NCBI RefSeq assembly: GCF_038019025.1
Contig: NZ_CP150496.1
Span: forward strand, 89,501-153,500
From: Polaribacter marinaquae
GTDB taxonomy: Bacteria > Bacteroidota > Bacteroidia > Flavobacteriales > Flavobacteriaceae
Length of the DNA: 64,000 nucleotides
Direction: 5' to 3'
Shown: positions 16,201 through 25,035 of the stretch, in pieces
Position numbering within the stretch: the first letter of the stretch is position 1
Layout of the letters: each line of letters starts with the position of its first letter
Program-made: the position numbers and the translations under genes
The notes under the pieces: model-generated
Told to the model about the DNA's origin: nothing
Database searches by the model: none
The model's input: only the letters and a program-made list of their open reading frames with translations

Positions 16201-17850
16201 ATGAAAAAACTACTATTTATTTTATCAATCGGCCTTTTTTTATCTGCATGTGATAAGAAAGCAGAAAAACAACATAATGTAATTTTTAAAAAATATGATG
16301 AAGAAGGTGCACTAAAAGAGCAGCAAAATCATAAAAATAAAAGAATGCAATTTAAATTGTTTCAGTCTAAATATTTAGATATGAACACAGTTTTTAAACC
16401 CTTTGAAAATGATTTATCTACTTTTTCTAATGAAGATTATAATAGTTTAAAACCGTTAATTTTAGAGAAAGACATACCAACGATACAGCAAAACATAAAA
16501 AGCGGTAAACTTTCTTACGAAAAGTTAACTCTTTTTTATTTATATAGAATTAGAAAGTTTGAAAGTGATTCTACAAAATCATTAAATAGCATTATTAGTC
16601 TTAATCCTAATGTATTAAAAGAAGCAAGAGAAAAAGATCAAAGTAAAACGTCTATTTCTGATTTCTCTATTTTTGGAATGCCAATTCTTTTAAAAGATAA
16701 TATCAATACAAAAGGTATGCCTACAACTGCTGGTGCAATTTCCTTGGCAGAAAATAATAATACAGAAGATGCATTTATCGTAAATAAACTAAAAGAAAAC
16801 GGAGCATTGATTTTAGGAAAAGTAAATTTAAGTGAATGGGCTTATTTCTTTTGCTCTGGTTGCCCATTAGGCTATTCTGCTGTTGGTGGTCAAACCTTGA
16901 ACCCTTATGGTAGAGGTCAATTTGAAACGGGAGGGAGTTCTGCTGGAAGTGGTGTTACAGTAGCAGCAAATTTTGCTGTTGCAGCTGTAGGAACAGAAAC
17001 TGCGGGTTCTATAACTTCACCATCTAGTTTAAATTCTGTGGTGGGTTTAAAACCAACTATTGGGGTTTTAAGTAGAACAGGTATTGTGCCTATTTCTAGC
17101 ACTTTAGATACACCTGGTCCAATGACAAAAAATGTTATTGATAATGCCATTTTTATGAATGCTATGTTAGGTTTTGATAAACTAGACTCGGCATCTAAAT
17201 CTATTGATGAAGATTATTTTCAGAACGGATTTAAAAATAGTTTAGACGGAACAAAATTAGGTGTAATTAAAGGTCTTTTGTCAGATTCGATATATGCTTT
17301 AACTGTTGATAAATTAAGAAAAGTTGGTGTAGAAATTGAAGAAATTACTCCGCCAGAAATTTCTTTTGATGGATTTACAACATTGTTAAACATTGATATG
17401 AAAATAGATTTACCAAAATATTTATCTACAAATGGCGATAAAAACATAATGCATAAATCAGTAAAAGATATTACTATTTTTAATTTAAAAGATAGTTTAC
17501 TTAGAGCGCCTTATGGGCAGCAGTTGTTTGACGGTATTGTTAAAGATGAAACAACTTTAAGTGAATTAGAAACAATTAAGAAGCAATTAAATAATGAAGG
17601 AATTAAATATTTAAATGCATTAAAAGAGCAAAATTTAGATGCAATCTTATCTATAAACAATTATCATTCTGGTATTGCTGCAGTAGCAAAATACCCAACA
17701 CTTACTGTGCCTATGGGATATAAAGATAGTGGTGAGCCAATAAGTTTAACCTTTATAGGTGTTCCTTTTTCAGAAAGAAAGCTTTTAGAAATTGGCTATG
17801 CTTTCGAACAATTAACAAAAGTTAGAAAAATGCCTAAAAACTATCAATAG
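16201..17850 (+). CDS. amidase-signature lipoprotein
   Basis: A 549-residue amidase signature (AS) family protein exported as a lipoprotein (MKKLLFILSIGLFLSAC, Cys17). The Ser-cisSer-Lys triad is visible: Lys in FGMPILLKDNINTKG, the cis-Ser in TGGSSAGSG and the nucleophile in GTETAGSITSPSS (canonical GTDTGGSIRIPAS). The first 120 residues are a charged helical region typical of periplasmic AS proteins. It hydrolyses an amide, probably of a peptide or amino-acid derivative, in the periplasm; the substrate is not deducible. It is transcribed away from the serine hydrolase gene and is not obviously in an operon with rimO. Confidence 0.9.
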   Translation: MKKLLFILSIGLFLSACDKKAEKQHNVIFKKYDEEGALKEQQNHKNKRMQFKLFQSKYLDMNTVFKPFENDLSTFSNEDYNSLKPLILEKDIPTIQQNIKSGKLSYEKLTLFYLYRIRKFESDSTKSLNSIISLNPNVLKEAREKDQSKTSISDFSIFGMPILLKDNINTKGMPTTAGAISLAENNNTEDAFIVNKLKENGALILGKVNLSEWAYFFCSGCPLGYSAVGGQTLNPYGRGQFETGGSSAGSGVTVAANFAVAAVGTETAGSITSPSSLNSVVGLKPTIGVLSRTGIVPISSTLDTPGPMTKNVIDNAIFMNAMLGFDKLDSASKSIDEDYFQNGFKNSLDGTKLGVIKGLLSDSIYALTVDKLRKVGVEIEEITPPEISFDGFTTLLNIDMKIDLPKYLSTNGDKNIMHKSVKDITIFNLKDSLLRAPYGQQLFDGIVKDETTLSELETIKKQLNNEGIKYLNALKEQNLDAILSINNYHSGIAAVAKYPTLTVPMGYKDSGEPISLTFIGVPFSERKLLEIGYAFEQLTKVRKMPKNYQ

Positions 17851-17877
17851 AAAGAATACCAATCATTTAAAAAGTAC

Positions 17878-17885
17878 TATTTTTG
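17878..17885 (+). promoter_or_regulatory. candidate -7 box for rimO
   Basis: TATTTTTG (TAnnTTTG) followed by CAC lies in the gap between the amidase gene and rimO, 88 bases before the ATG. No clear -33 TTG is visible. Confidence 0.4.
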
Positions 17886-17973
17886 CACTCGTTTTTATTT
17901 TTAAGTAAATAAAACAATTATAAATAAGATTTAAAGTTTTAAGTAAATACTACTTAGGCTAAAAGCTAGAAAT

Positions 17974-19326
17974 ATGCGTACAAAAACCATCAAAAAAAAT
18001 AAGATAAATGTTGTTACTTTAGGTTGCTCTAAAAATGTTTACGATAGTGAAGTTTTAATGGGACAATTAAAAGCAAACGGAAAAGATGTTGTTCATGAAG
18101 ATCCGGAAGATGATGGAAACATTGTTGTAATAAACACATGTGGTTTTATTGGTAAAGCAAAAGAAGAAAGTGTTGATACTATTTTGCATTATGCTAAAAG
18201 AAAAGAAGCAGGTGAAGTAGATAAAGTTTTTGTTTCTGGTTGTTTAAGTGAAAGATATAAACCAGATTTAGAAAACGAAATTCCGAATGTAGACCAATAT
18301 TTTGGAACACACGATTTACCAAATCTTTTAAAGGTTTTAGAAGCAGATTATAAGCACGAACTTATTGGAGAACGTTTAACAACAACGCCAAAACATTATG
18401 CTTATTTAAAAATAGCAGAAGGTTGCGATAGACCATGTTCTTTTTGTGCGATTCCGTTAATGCGTGGTAAACATAAATCTACACCAATAGAAGATATTGT
18501 TATAGAAGCAACAAAATTAGCAGAAAAAGGAATTAAAGAAATTATGCTAATTGCACAAGATTTAACTTATTATGGTTTAGATATCTATAAAAAAAGAGCT
18601 TTAGCAGAATTGTTAGAAGCTTTGGTAGAAGTAGATGGTATCGAGTGGATTCGTTTACATTATGCATTTCCTACTGGTTTTCCGATGGATGTTTTAGATG
18701 TAATGAAACGCGAACCTAAAGTTTGTAATTATTTAGATATTCCGTTACAACACATAAACACAGAGTTGTTAAAATCGATGAAAAGAGGAACAACTCATGA
18801 AAAAACAACAGCTTTAATTCATAAATTTAGAGAAGCAGTGCCAGAAATGGCAATAAGAACAACTTTAATTGTTGGGTATCCTGGTGAAACTGAAGAAATG
18901 TTTCAAGAGTTGAAAGATTGGGTAGAAGAAATGCGTTTTGAGCGTTTAGGTGCTTTTGAATATTCTCATGAAGAAAATACTGGTGCTTATGTTTTAGAAG
19001 ATGATGTGCCTGCTGATGTTAAGTTTCAAAGAGTAAATGAAATAATGGAAGTTCAATCTCAAATTTCATGGGAATTAAATCAGCAAAAAATAGGAAAAAC
19101 GTTTAGATGTTTATTTGATAGAAAAGACGGTGAGTATTTCTATGGAAGAACAGAATTTGATTCTCCTGACGTTGATAACGATGTAATTGTTGATGCAAAA
19201 GAGCACTATATAAAAATAGGGGAGTTTATTGATATAAAAATTCATGATGCAGGTGATTATGATTTATATGGTACACCTGTAAACAAAATAGAAAAACCAG
19301 TTCCTTTAAACCAAAAAAGGAAATAG
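17974..19326 (+). CDS. rimO: ribosomal protein uS12 methylthiotransferase
   Basis: A 450-residue radical-SAM enzyme that methylthiolates the conserved aspartate of ribosomal protein S12. The N-terminal methylthiotransferase domain has its three cluster cysteines in VTLGCSKNVYDSE, VINTCGFIGKAKEES and VSGCLSERY. The radical-SAM cluster motif is CDRPCSFCAIPLMRG (about 153-167), and a C-terminal TRAM domain (about 378-445) binds substrate. LGCSKNVYDSEVLMG distinguishes RimO from MiaB. Monocistronic, with a strong terminator downstream. Confidence 0.96.
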   Translation: MRTKTIKKNKINVVTLGCSKNVYDSEVLMGQLKANGKDVVHEDPEDDGNIVVINTCGFIGKAKEESVDTILHYAKRKEAGEVDKVFVSGCLSERYKPDLENEIPNVDQYFGTHDLPNLLKVLEADYKHELIGERLTTTPKHYAYLKIAEGCDRPCSFCAIPLMRGKHKSTPIEDIVIEATKLAEKGIKEIMLIAQDLTYYGLDIYKKRALAELLEALVEVDGIEWIRLHYAFPTGFPMDVLDVMKREPKVCNYLDIPLQHINTELLKSMKRGTTHEKTTALIHKFREAVPEMAIRTTLIVGYPGETEEMFQELKDWVEEMRFERLGAFEYSHEENTGAYVLEDDVPADVKFQRVNEIMEVQSQISWELNQQKIGKTFRCLFDRKDGEYFYGRTEFDSPDVDNDVIVDAKEHYIKIGEFIDIKIHDAGDYDLYGTPVNKIEKPVPLNQKRK

Positions 19327-19335
19327 TTTTATAAA

Positions 19336-19368
19336 AAAAAGGTCTTCAAATTATTTGAAGACCTTTTT
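19336..19368. terminator. bidirectional terminator between rimO and the amylase gene
   Basis: AAAAAGGTCTTCAAA (19336-19350) and TTTGAAGACCTTTTT (19354-19368) are exact 15-base complements around a three-base loop, with T-runs for both convergent genes. Confidence 0.92.
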
Positions 19369-19386
19369 ATTTTTTTGCAAAAGTTG

Positions 19387-22149
19387 TTATTTTTTTATGA
19401 TTTTAAGAGAATAATCTAAATTATCAACTTTAATAAAGTAAACTCCTTTACTTAAATTTTCAACAGAAAATTCTGATGTTGAATTAAAATTACCTTTAAA
19501 TTGCTTTACTTTTCTTCCTTGTAAATTATAGATTTCTACTTTTTTAGTATCAGTATTAATTCTAAAATTATTAAAGGTAGGGTTAGGGTAAGCAACTATT
19601 TTATTATCTAAGAAAACATCTTCTGTAGAAAGGGCTGCTGGCATATTACCATACACTTTAAATTCTCCTGGAGCTAGGGTAATTGTGCTATTAACGTTTA
19701 TAACGGTTTTTGTGGCGTTATCATTTAAAAGATCATACCAAGTACCAGAAGTTTGAAATGAAGGACTAATATTTTGAGTTGTAACCCCAAAATTACCAAC
19801 AATTGTTACATATTGCATTTCTGATGAAGAAGTATCCGTTAGTTGAATTTTCTTAAGACCATTAGAATTCGCAACATCTAAGGTGAAATTAGAAGATTCA
19901 AAAATATCATACTTTAGTTTTAACTGAATTAATTTAGAATACGTGTTGTAAACATCCTTTCTATCTTCCACATCAAAATAATTCCATAAAATTGGTTTAT
20001 TACCAACTCTACCATTTTCGTTGATAGAAATATCGTATCCTAATTCACCAAACTGCCAAATCATTTTAGGTCCCGGAATTGTAAAGTAAAAAGCACCAGC
20101 TAATTCAACTCTGTCAAGAGCAGTTGCTAGGTTTTTTACACTATAATTACCGCTAGAATTACCAAATTGAAGGTTTTTATACATCAATCTTTCTTCATCG
20201 TGACTTTCCATGTAACTTACGTTTGCTGGTACAGAAAAACCTCTTTCTTTATAAGAAACCCAAGAGATATCAGATTTTCCATTAGAATTAAAACCTAAAG
20301 TTCCTTCACTATAATTTCCGTTATGATTTCCCCAAACCATAATTCCTTTTCCTTCATTTAATCTATAGTTTACCCATTCTTTTTCTTCTTCATTTTTACC
20401 TAAATGTTCAAAAATAATATAAAAGTTTGGATCTTTTTCCCATTGATAATCTGCATATTCTTTTAAGACATCAACTCTATCTTGTTGGTAATTTCTTGTA
20501 CAAGTTTCATCATTCGCAGTACAGTTTTGAGTAAAACCTTTTGTTAAATCCCATCTAAATCCATCAATTTTGTATTCATCAATCCAATATTGTGTAGTTC
20601 TTTTAACATAATCTTTTACAGCTTGTTTGCTGTGATTATAATCGTTGAAAACACTAAAAGAATGTTTTGCCGTTGCGTTAAAAAACGGACTGTTTGCAGC
20701 TGCTTGTCCGCCAAAACCACCATTATCTGTATTGTACATTCTGTAATACGGATTTTGACCAGAAGCATGATTGTAAACAACATCTAAAATTACTGCAATT
20801 CCTCTTCTATGGCATTCATCAATTAATAATTTAAAAGAATTTTTGTTACCATAATACTTGTCTAATGCCATATGAAATGAAGTATTATAACCCCAAGATT
20901 CATTTCCGTCAAACTCACTAACAGGCATAAACTCTATTGCATTTACACCCAAATCTTGTAAATAATCTAATCTTGCTTTTACAGCATCAAAACTATGTAA
21001 AGCATCAAAATCTCTAATTAATAATTCGTAAATTACTAAATCTGTTTTCTTTGGTTTTGTAAAATTTGTTGTTTGCCAAACAAAATCTGCATCGCCAGTT
21101 CTTAATAAAGTTACAACGTTTGTAGTTTTTCCTGATGGATAAGCAGGTAAATCTGGATATGTAACATTATCAATATAAGTATCGTTATTTTCTGATAAAA
21201 TTGTTGTAGAATAAGGATCTGCAACTCTTAATTCACCATCAACTAAATATTGATAAGTATAATTTTGCTGAGGCGTTAAATTTGTTAATTCAATCCAGAA
21301 TCGATCTTTAGAACTATCTTTTTTTAATAAATAATTATTGTTTACAGTCCAATTATTAAAATCGCCCAATACATGTATAAATTCTTTTAAAGGCGCATAA
21401 AATACTAATGTTGCTTTTGTGTTATCTGTAGGGTTTAAATTGATACCATCTTTTAATCCTGCAGGTAAACTAGCTTCTGTAACTGTTGGTTTTACAATTG
21501 CAGAAAATTCGTTTGTAATAGTTGTACCATTATTTGTAGTTTCTAAAACAAAATCTGTGTTTTCTGTAACCGTTGCAGAAAAGTTATAATTTGTAATATT
21601 AGATTGTTGGTCTATAGAAGTTCCGTTTGCTTTTAAATTAAAGTTTGAAGTTAATCCTGCAGTTGCAGAAATAGAAAGCTGATCTCCAGAATTTAAAATT
21701 GAGTTTTTTTCTACAGGAGCATTTAAAGTCACCTGAAATTTACCAACTTCAAAAATTTTGTCTTGAGTTTTCTTATCACCGTCGCCATTTTTTGCTTTCA
21801 CTAACATTCCAATTCTTCCTATTTCTGTTCTGTTATAAAAAGTAGTAGGCGTAAAGGTAATAGCGTATGTTGTATTGTTAATTTTGGTCATTTTTTGCGC
21901 TTCGCTTGAATTGGTCCAACTACCATTGTTAGGCGAATCCATTTCATTAGCATCATTTAAATCATAAGACCAAGACCATAAATATACATCTGTAACACCC
22001 CAAGCAGCAGGGTTGATGTTGTTTACAGTAATTGTTATTTCATCTGAAGCGTCAAAAGAAACAGGCGAAACAGCATAATTTACATTTTGTTGTTGTGCTA
22101 AACTTATTATTGAGAATAATAATAAAAGTAAAGAGGTAATTTTTTTCAT
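19387..22149 (-). CDS. T9SS-secreted GH13 alpha-amylase (SusG-like role)
   Basis: A 920-residue secreted endo-amylase. Order: signal peptide (about 1-18), two N-terminal beta-sandwich regions (about 20-225), an E-set/CBM48-like module (LVFYAPLKEFIHVLGDFNNW, about 250-330), the GH13 barrel (about 370-720), a C-terminal beta domain, and a type A T9SS sorting domain (about 840-920: IVAYPNPTFNNFRI, IYNLQGRKVKQF, LSKGVYFIKV, KIIKK). Catalytic residues are Asp in DGFRWDLTKG, Glu in IIFEHLG and Asp in MESHDEER. It is last in the minus-strand sus cluster and probably cuts starch at the cell surface or outside. Unlike Bacteroides SusG, which is a lipoprotein, this enzyme uses T9SS. Confidence 0.93.
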   Translation of the reverse strand: MKKITSLLLLLFSIISLAQQQNVNYAVSPVSFDASDEITITVNNINPAAWGVTDVYLWSWSYDLNDANEMDSPNNGSWTNSSEAQKMTKINNTTYAITFTPTTFYNRTEIGRIGMLVKAKNGDGDKKTQDKIFEVGKFQVTLNAPVEKNSILNSGDQLSISATAGLTSNFNLKANGTSIDQQSNITNYNFSATVTENTDFVLETTNNGTTITNEFSAIVKPTVTEASLPAGLKDGINLNPTDNTKATLVFYAPLKEFIHVLGDFNNWTVNNNYLLKKDSSKDRFWIELTNLTPQQNYTYQYLVDGELRVADPYSTTILSENNDTYIDNVTYPDLPAYPSGKTTNVVTLLRTGDADFVWQTTNFTKPKKTDLVIYELLIRDFDALHSFDAVKARLDYLQDLGVNAIEFMPVSEFDGNESWGYNTSFHMALDKYYGNKNSFKLLIDECHRRGIAVILDVVYNHASGQNPYYRMYNTDNGGFGGQAAANSPFFNATAKHSFSVFNDYNHSKQAVKDYVKRTTQYWIDEYKIDGFRWDLTKGFTQNCTANDETCTRNYQQDRVDVLKEYADYQWEKDPNFYIIFEHLGKNEEEKEWVNYRLNEGKGIMVWGNHNGNYSEGTLGFNSNGKSDISWVSYKERGFSVPANVSYMESHDEERLMYKNLQFGNSSGNYSVKNLATALDRVELAGAFYFTIPGPKMIWQFGELGYDISINENGRVGNKPILWNYFDVEDRKDVYNTYSKLIQLKLKYDIFESSNFTLDVANSNGLKKIQLTDTSSSEMQYVTIVGNFGVTTQNISPSFQTSGTWYDLLNDNATKTVINVNSTITLAPGEFKVYGNMPAALSTEDVFLDNKIVAYPNPTFNNFRINTDTKKVEIYNLQGRKVKQFKGNFNSTSEFSVENLSKGVYFIKVDNLDYSLKIIKK

Positions 22150-22213
22150 ATAGTTAATTGTAAAATATAAAGGCCATTCGATTAAGAACAGCCTTTATAA
22201 AGAGTATTATTTT

Positions 22214-23890
22214 TTATTGAACTGTAACAGTTCCTTTTGTATAATCTACAGTAACTTTATAAGTTCCGTCTCCAGGAGATTTTACGTTACTTTCATTATC
22301 TCTAACTAGCATACCAGCATAAGTTCCGCTTTCTCCCCAGTCATTGTCCCAAGAACCTTGTACTGGTAAAAATTTAAACTCATCTGAAGCGGTTAAAGTT
22401 TGTGTAATTTCAAAAACACCATCTTCTAATTTTGTGAAAGCGGGTGCAGATGCATTATCCCAACCATTAGGAGAACCTACTAAATATAAGTTTACAGGTA
22501 CTTCTACTAAACTAAACGATAAATCGTTAAAGTCTACAGTAACCATAAATGTACCTGCGGCAGCAACTTTAATATTGTTTTCTCCTTCTTGAATGATTTT
22601 ACCAGGATTATTTGGATCTTCGCCGTAATCACCACTCCAATCACCAGAAACAGGAATCATTTTGAATTCATCTCCTTCAGAAAAAGTTTGCATTCTTGTA
22701 AATACTCCATTTCCTGATGTGCTAAATTGTTGAGAAGCATCGGCATTGTTCCATCCATTGTGTGCACCAACCATAAATAAAGTATCGATGTTAGATAGCT
22801 TAAAGCTTAAAGTATTAAAATCTACAATTACTAAATAAGTTCCAGCAGTTTCAACTTTAATATTGTTTTCTCCTTCTTGTACTATTTTACCAGGATTGTT
22901 AGGGTCTTCACCATAATCACCACCCCAGTCACCAGAAACAGGAATCATTTTAAACTCATCATTTGCAGAAAAAGTTTGAACTCTAGAGAAAACACCATTA
23001 CCATCGTTGTAAAATTGTTGTGTTGCATCTGCATTGTTCCATCCATTGTGTGCACCAACCATATATAAATTATCTGGTATTGCTGCTTTAAATGCTGTTA
23101 ACGAAAGCGTAATTAATTCTGATGTTCTATTTAAATCTCCACCAGCAGTTTTTGCAACTGCAATTAATCTAAAATCGAAATCTGTTGCTTCATCAGCTTT
23201 TCCTCCAGCAGCAATTACTAAATCATTTAAATTATCATGAGAAATTTCGAATGTATTAGTGTCTGATGAACCAATTAATGTTGCAGCAGCAAAGTTATTT
23301 CCTGCTAAATCCATTTCTACATTATAAGTTACGTCTACTGTACTATTAGCAGTAATTTCTGGATCTTCCCAAGTTAAAGTTAATGCAATATCATCTGGAT
23401 TTGTATCAGTAATAACTACACTAAAACCATTATCAGGACTTGTAAAAGTAGGCGGTGTAACTACAAATTTTGATACTTGAAATAAAATTGTATTCGAAAC
23501 TTCAGAACCTGTATTTAATCTTAAATAAACTCCAGTTTCTTCATAAGACTTAATGTTAGCATCACTTAAAACGTCGTTAAGTTCTGCAACTGTCATAGAA
23601 AAGTTTTTATTTTCTGTAGAACCTAATACAACTGGTGCACTAAACTCTGCATCTAAAGACATTTCTACGCTGTAAGTAGCGCCTGTATTGATATCATCGT
23701 TCCAAGTAATTGTGAACGCAGGATTATCTGGTAAAGCAAAATTTAAGAAAATATTGCTAATTCCAGGAGTTTTTAAAACAAACTCAGCTTCTGGGCTTGT
23801 TACTGTTAAGCTCTCATTTGCATCACAAGCACCTAAAATAAGTGTTAATGATAAAAATAAGTAGCTTAATTTTTTTATGTATGTATTCAT
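22214..23890 (-). CDS. SusF/SusE-like starch-binding lipoprotein with three tandem modules
   Basis: A 558-residue outer-membrane lipoprotein (lipobox LGAC, Cys21). Two SusE-type Ig-like domains (about 30-140 and 145-270) precede three tandem starch-binding modules of about 95 residues, each opening with MVGAHNGWNNADA or the variant LVGSPNGWDNASA and containing a GDWxGDYGEDPNNPGK-type segment with conserved tryptophans. Modules 1 and 2 differ at only about 21 of 95 residues; module 3 is more diverged. The acidic residues after Cys (DANE) suit surface export. It holds glucan at the cell surface for SusC/SusD. The gene follows the SusE-like gene with a 28-base gap. Confidence 0.9.
   Translation of the reverse strand: MNTYIKKLSYLFLSLTLILGACDANESLTVTSPEAEFVLKTPGISNIFLNFALPDNPAFTITWNDDINTGATYSVEMSLDAEFSAPVVLGSTENKNFSMTVAELNDVLSDANIKSYEETGVYLRLNTGSEVSNTILFQVSKFVVTPPTFTSPDNGFSVVITDTNPDDIALTLTWEDPEITANSTVDVTYNVEMDLAGNNFAAATLIGSSDTNTFEISHDNLNDLVIAAGGKADEATDFDFRLIAVAKTAGGDLNRTSELITLSLTAFKAAIPDNLYMVGAHNGWNNADATQQFYNDGNGVFSRVQTFSANDEFKMIPVSGDWGGDYGEDPNNPGKIVQEGENNIKVETAGTYLVIVDFNTLSFKLSNIDTLFMVGAHNGWNNADASQQFSTSGNGVFTRMQTFSEGDEFKMIPVSGDWSGDYGEDPNNPGKIIQEGENNIKVAAAGTFMVTVDFNDLSFSLVEVPVNLYLVGSPNGWDNASAPAFTKLEDGVFEITQTLTASDEFKFLPVQGSWDNDWGESGTYAGMLVRDNESNVKSPGDGTYKVTVDYTKGTVTVQ
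22510..23073 (-). repeat. tandem duplication of a starch-binding module inside the SusF-like gene
   Basis: Two adjacent units of about 285 bases (about 22797-23073 and 22510-22796) stay alike at DNA level over long stretches, for example CCATCCATTGTGTGCACCAA at 23040-23059 and again at 22753-22772, and CACCAGAAACAGGAATCATT in both. A third, older unit occupies about 22214-22509. Confidence 0.85.
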
Positions 23891-23918
23891 TATATCGCTG
23901 TTATAAGTTATTTTGAAA

Positions 23919-25016
23919 TTATAAATTCAAAGGAATTAAGATATAACGACCTGTTAAGTCATTAAACCAAACATCATATTCATCTTCTACAACAACCGGA
24001 ATTGCACCACCGCTAACAGTAGCTGTTCCAGAGAAAGAAGTTGTATTACCCCACTTAGCACCAGCATCTGTAACAAATTCTACATTTCCTGGGTTTAATT
24101 TTACGTTTGAAGCAGTCCAGATATGTCCATCAAAATCTAAAGGAGTTAAGGCTATACTTGCAGTACTTGTACCTTCTAAAGATAAACTTGCAGGACTTGT
24201 AATTCCTGTTTCATCAAAAGGTTCAAAAGAAAAAGTGTTACTAGCAAAGTTAATTTTAAAAGTATAAAAACCAGCTGTAATTCCGCTAGCACCTGCAGTA
24301 GGAAATCTTTCTGGGTCTGAACCTGTACCATCGTTTACGCCAACAGAAGAACCATCATCTGTACCGTATTGAGGTGTCCATAAACCTTTTGTAGCTAAAA
24401 CTTTAAAGTGTCCGTTATCTGCAAAGAAACCTGTATAATAATAAGTATTACTATCATCAGCATCTCTAAATAAAGCAGGATTGTTGTTGTTGTTGTTCCA
24501 ACCTGGTGCAGTTGCATCACCTACAATATAAAAATCGTTAAAAACGTAATTAAAGAAAGGATATACTTCTAAAGTTATTGTGTTTGACGGAGTTTTTGCA
24601 CCATTTTGAGTTCCTAAAGAAGAAACTACTCTAACATATAAATCTTTCCATTCGAAAGGATTTAAACCTGCATTTCCTGCAGCTGCATTAACTTCGTTTA
24701 CTGATAAAGTTACCGAGTTTAAACCTGTAACTACAGTAGCAATAGCTGGAGCTGTAAACTCTTCGTCTACAGAAAACTCTACAGTATAATTTACAGCAGC
24801 TTGTTGTCCGTAATCTGCTTTATCCCAATTAAGGGTTAAAGCAGGATTATTTGTGTTAACAGCATCTAGTTCTAATTTAGAGAAACTTAATCCTGATAAA
24901 TTAGCTGCTGTAGGTGTCGATATTTCGAATAATTCAGAACTATCATCACAAGCATTAAATGCTAATAGTAGCATTCCAATGATTGCAAATACTGAAAATC
25001 TTTTTATATTTTTCAT
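23919..25016 (-). CDS. SusE domain-containing outer-membrane lipoprotein
   Basis: A 365-residue lipoprotein (lipobox LAFNAC, Cys23, then acidic DDSSELFE, fitting surface export). Residues about 30-150 are a SusE N-terminal domain (ALTLNWDKADYGQQAAVNYTV). Residues about 158-260 form one starch-binding-like module (FYIVGDATAPGWNNNN...GHFKVLATKGLWTPQYG), and the remainder is another beta-sandwich ending in LTGRYILIPL. It is the SusE counterpart, between susD and the SusF-like gene (19- and 28-base gaps). A run of six Asn codons (24481-24498) is a (AAC)n microsatellite. Confidence 0.88.
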   Translation of the reverse strand: MKNIKRFSVFAIIGMLLLAFNACDDSSELFEISTPTAANLSGLSFSKLELDAVNTNNPALTLNWDKADYGQQAAVNYTVEFSVDEEFTAPAIATVVTGLNSVTLSVNEVNAAAGNAGLNPFEWKDLYVRVVSSLGTQNGAKTPSNTITLEVYPFFNYVFNDFYIVGDATAPGWNNNNNNPALFRDADDSNTYYYTGFFADNGHFKVLATKGLWTPQYGTDDGSSVGVNDGTGSDPERFPTAGASGITAGFYTFKINFASNTFSFEPFDETGITSPASLSLEGTSTASIALTPLDFDGHIWTASNVKLNPGNVEFVTDAGAKWGNTTSFSGTATVSGGAIPVVVEDEYDVWFNDLTGRYILIPLNL

Positions 25017-25035
25017 TCTTAAAATGTATTAGTTT

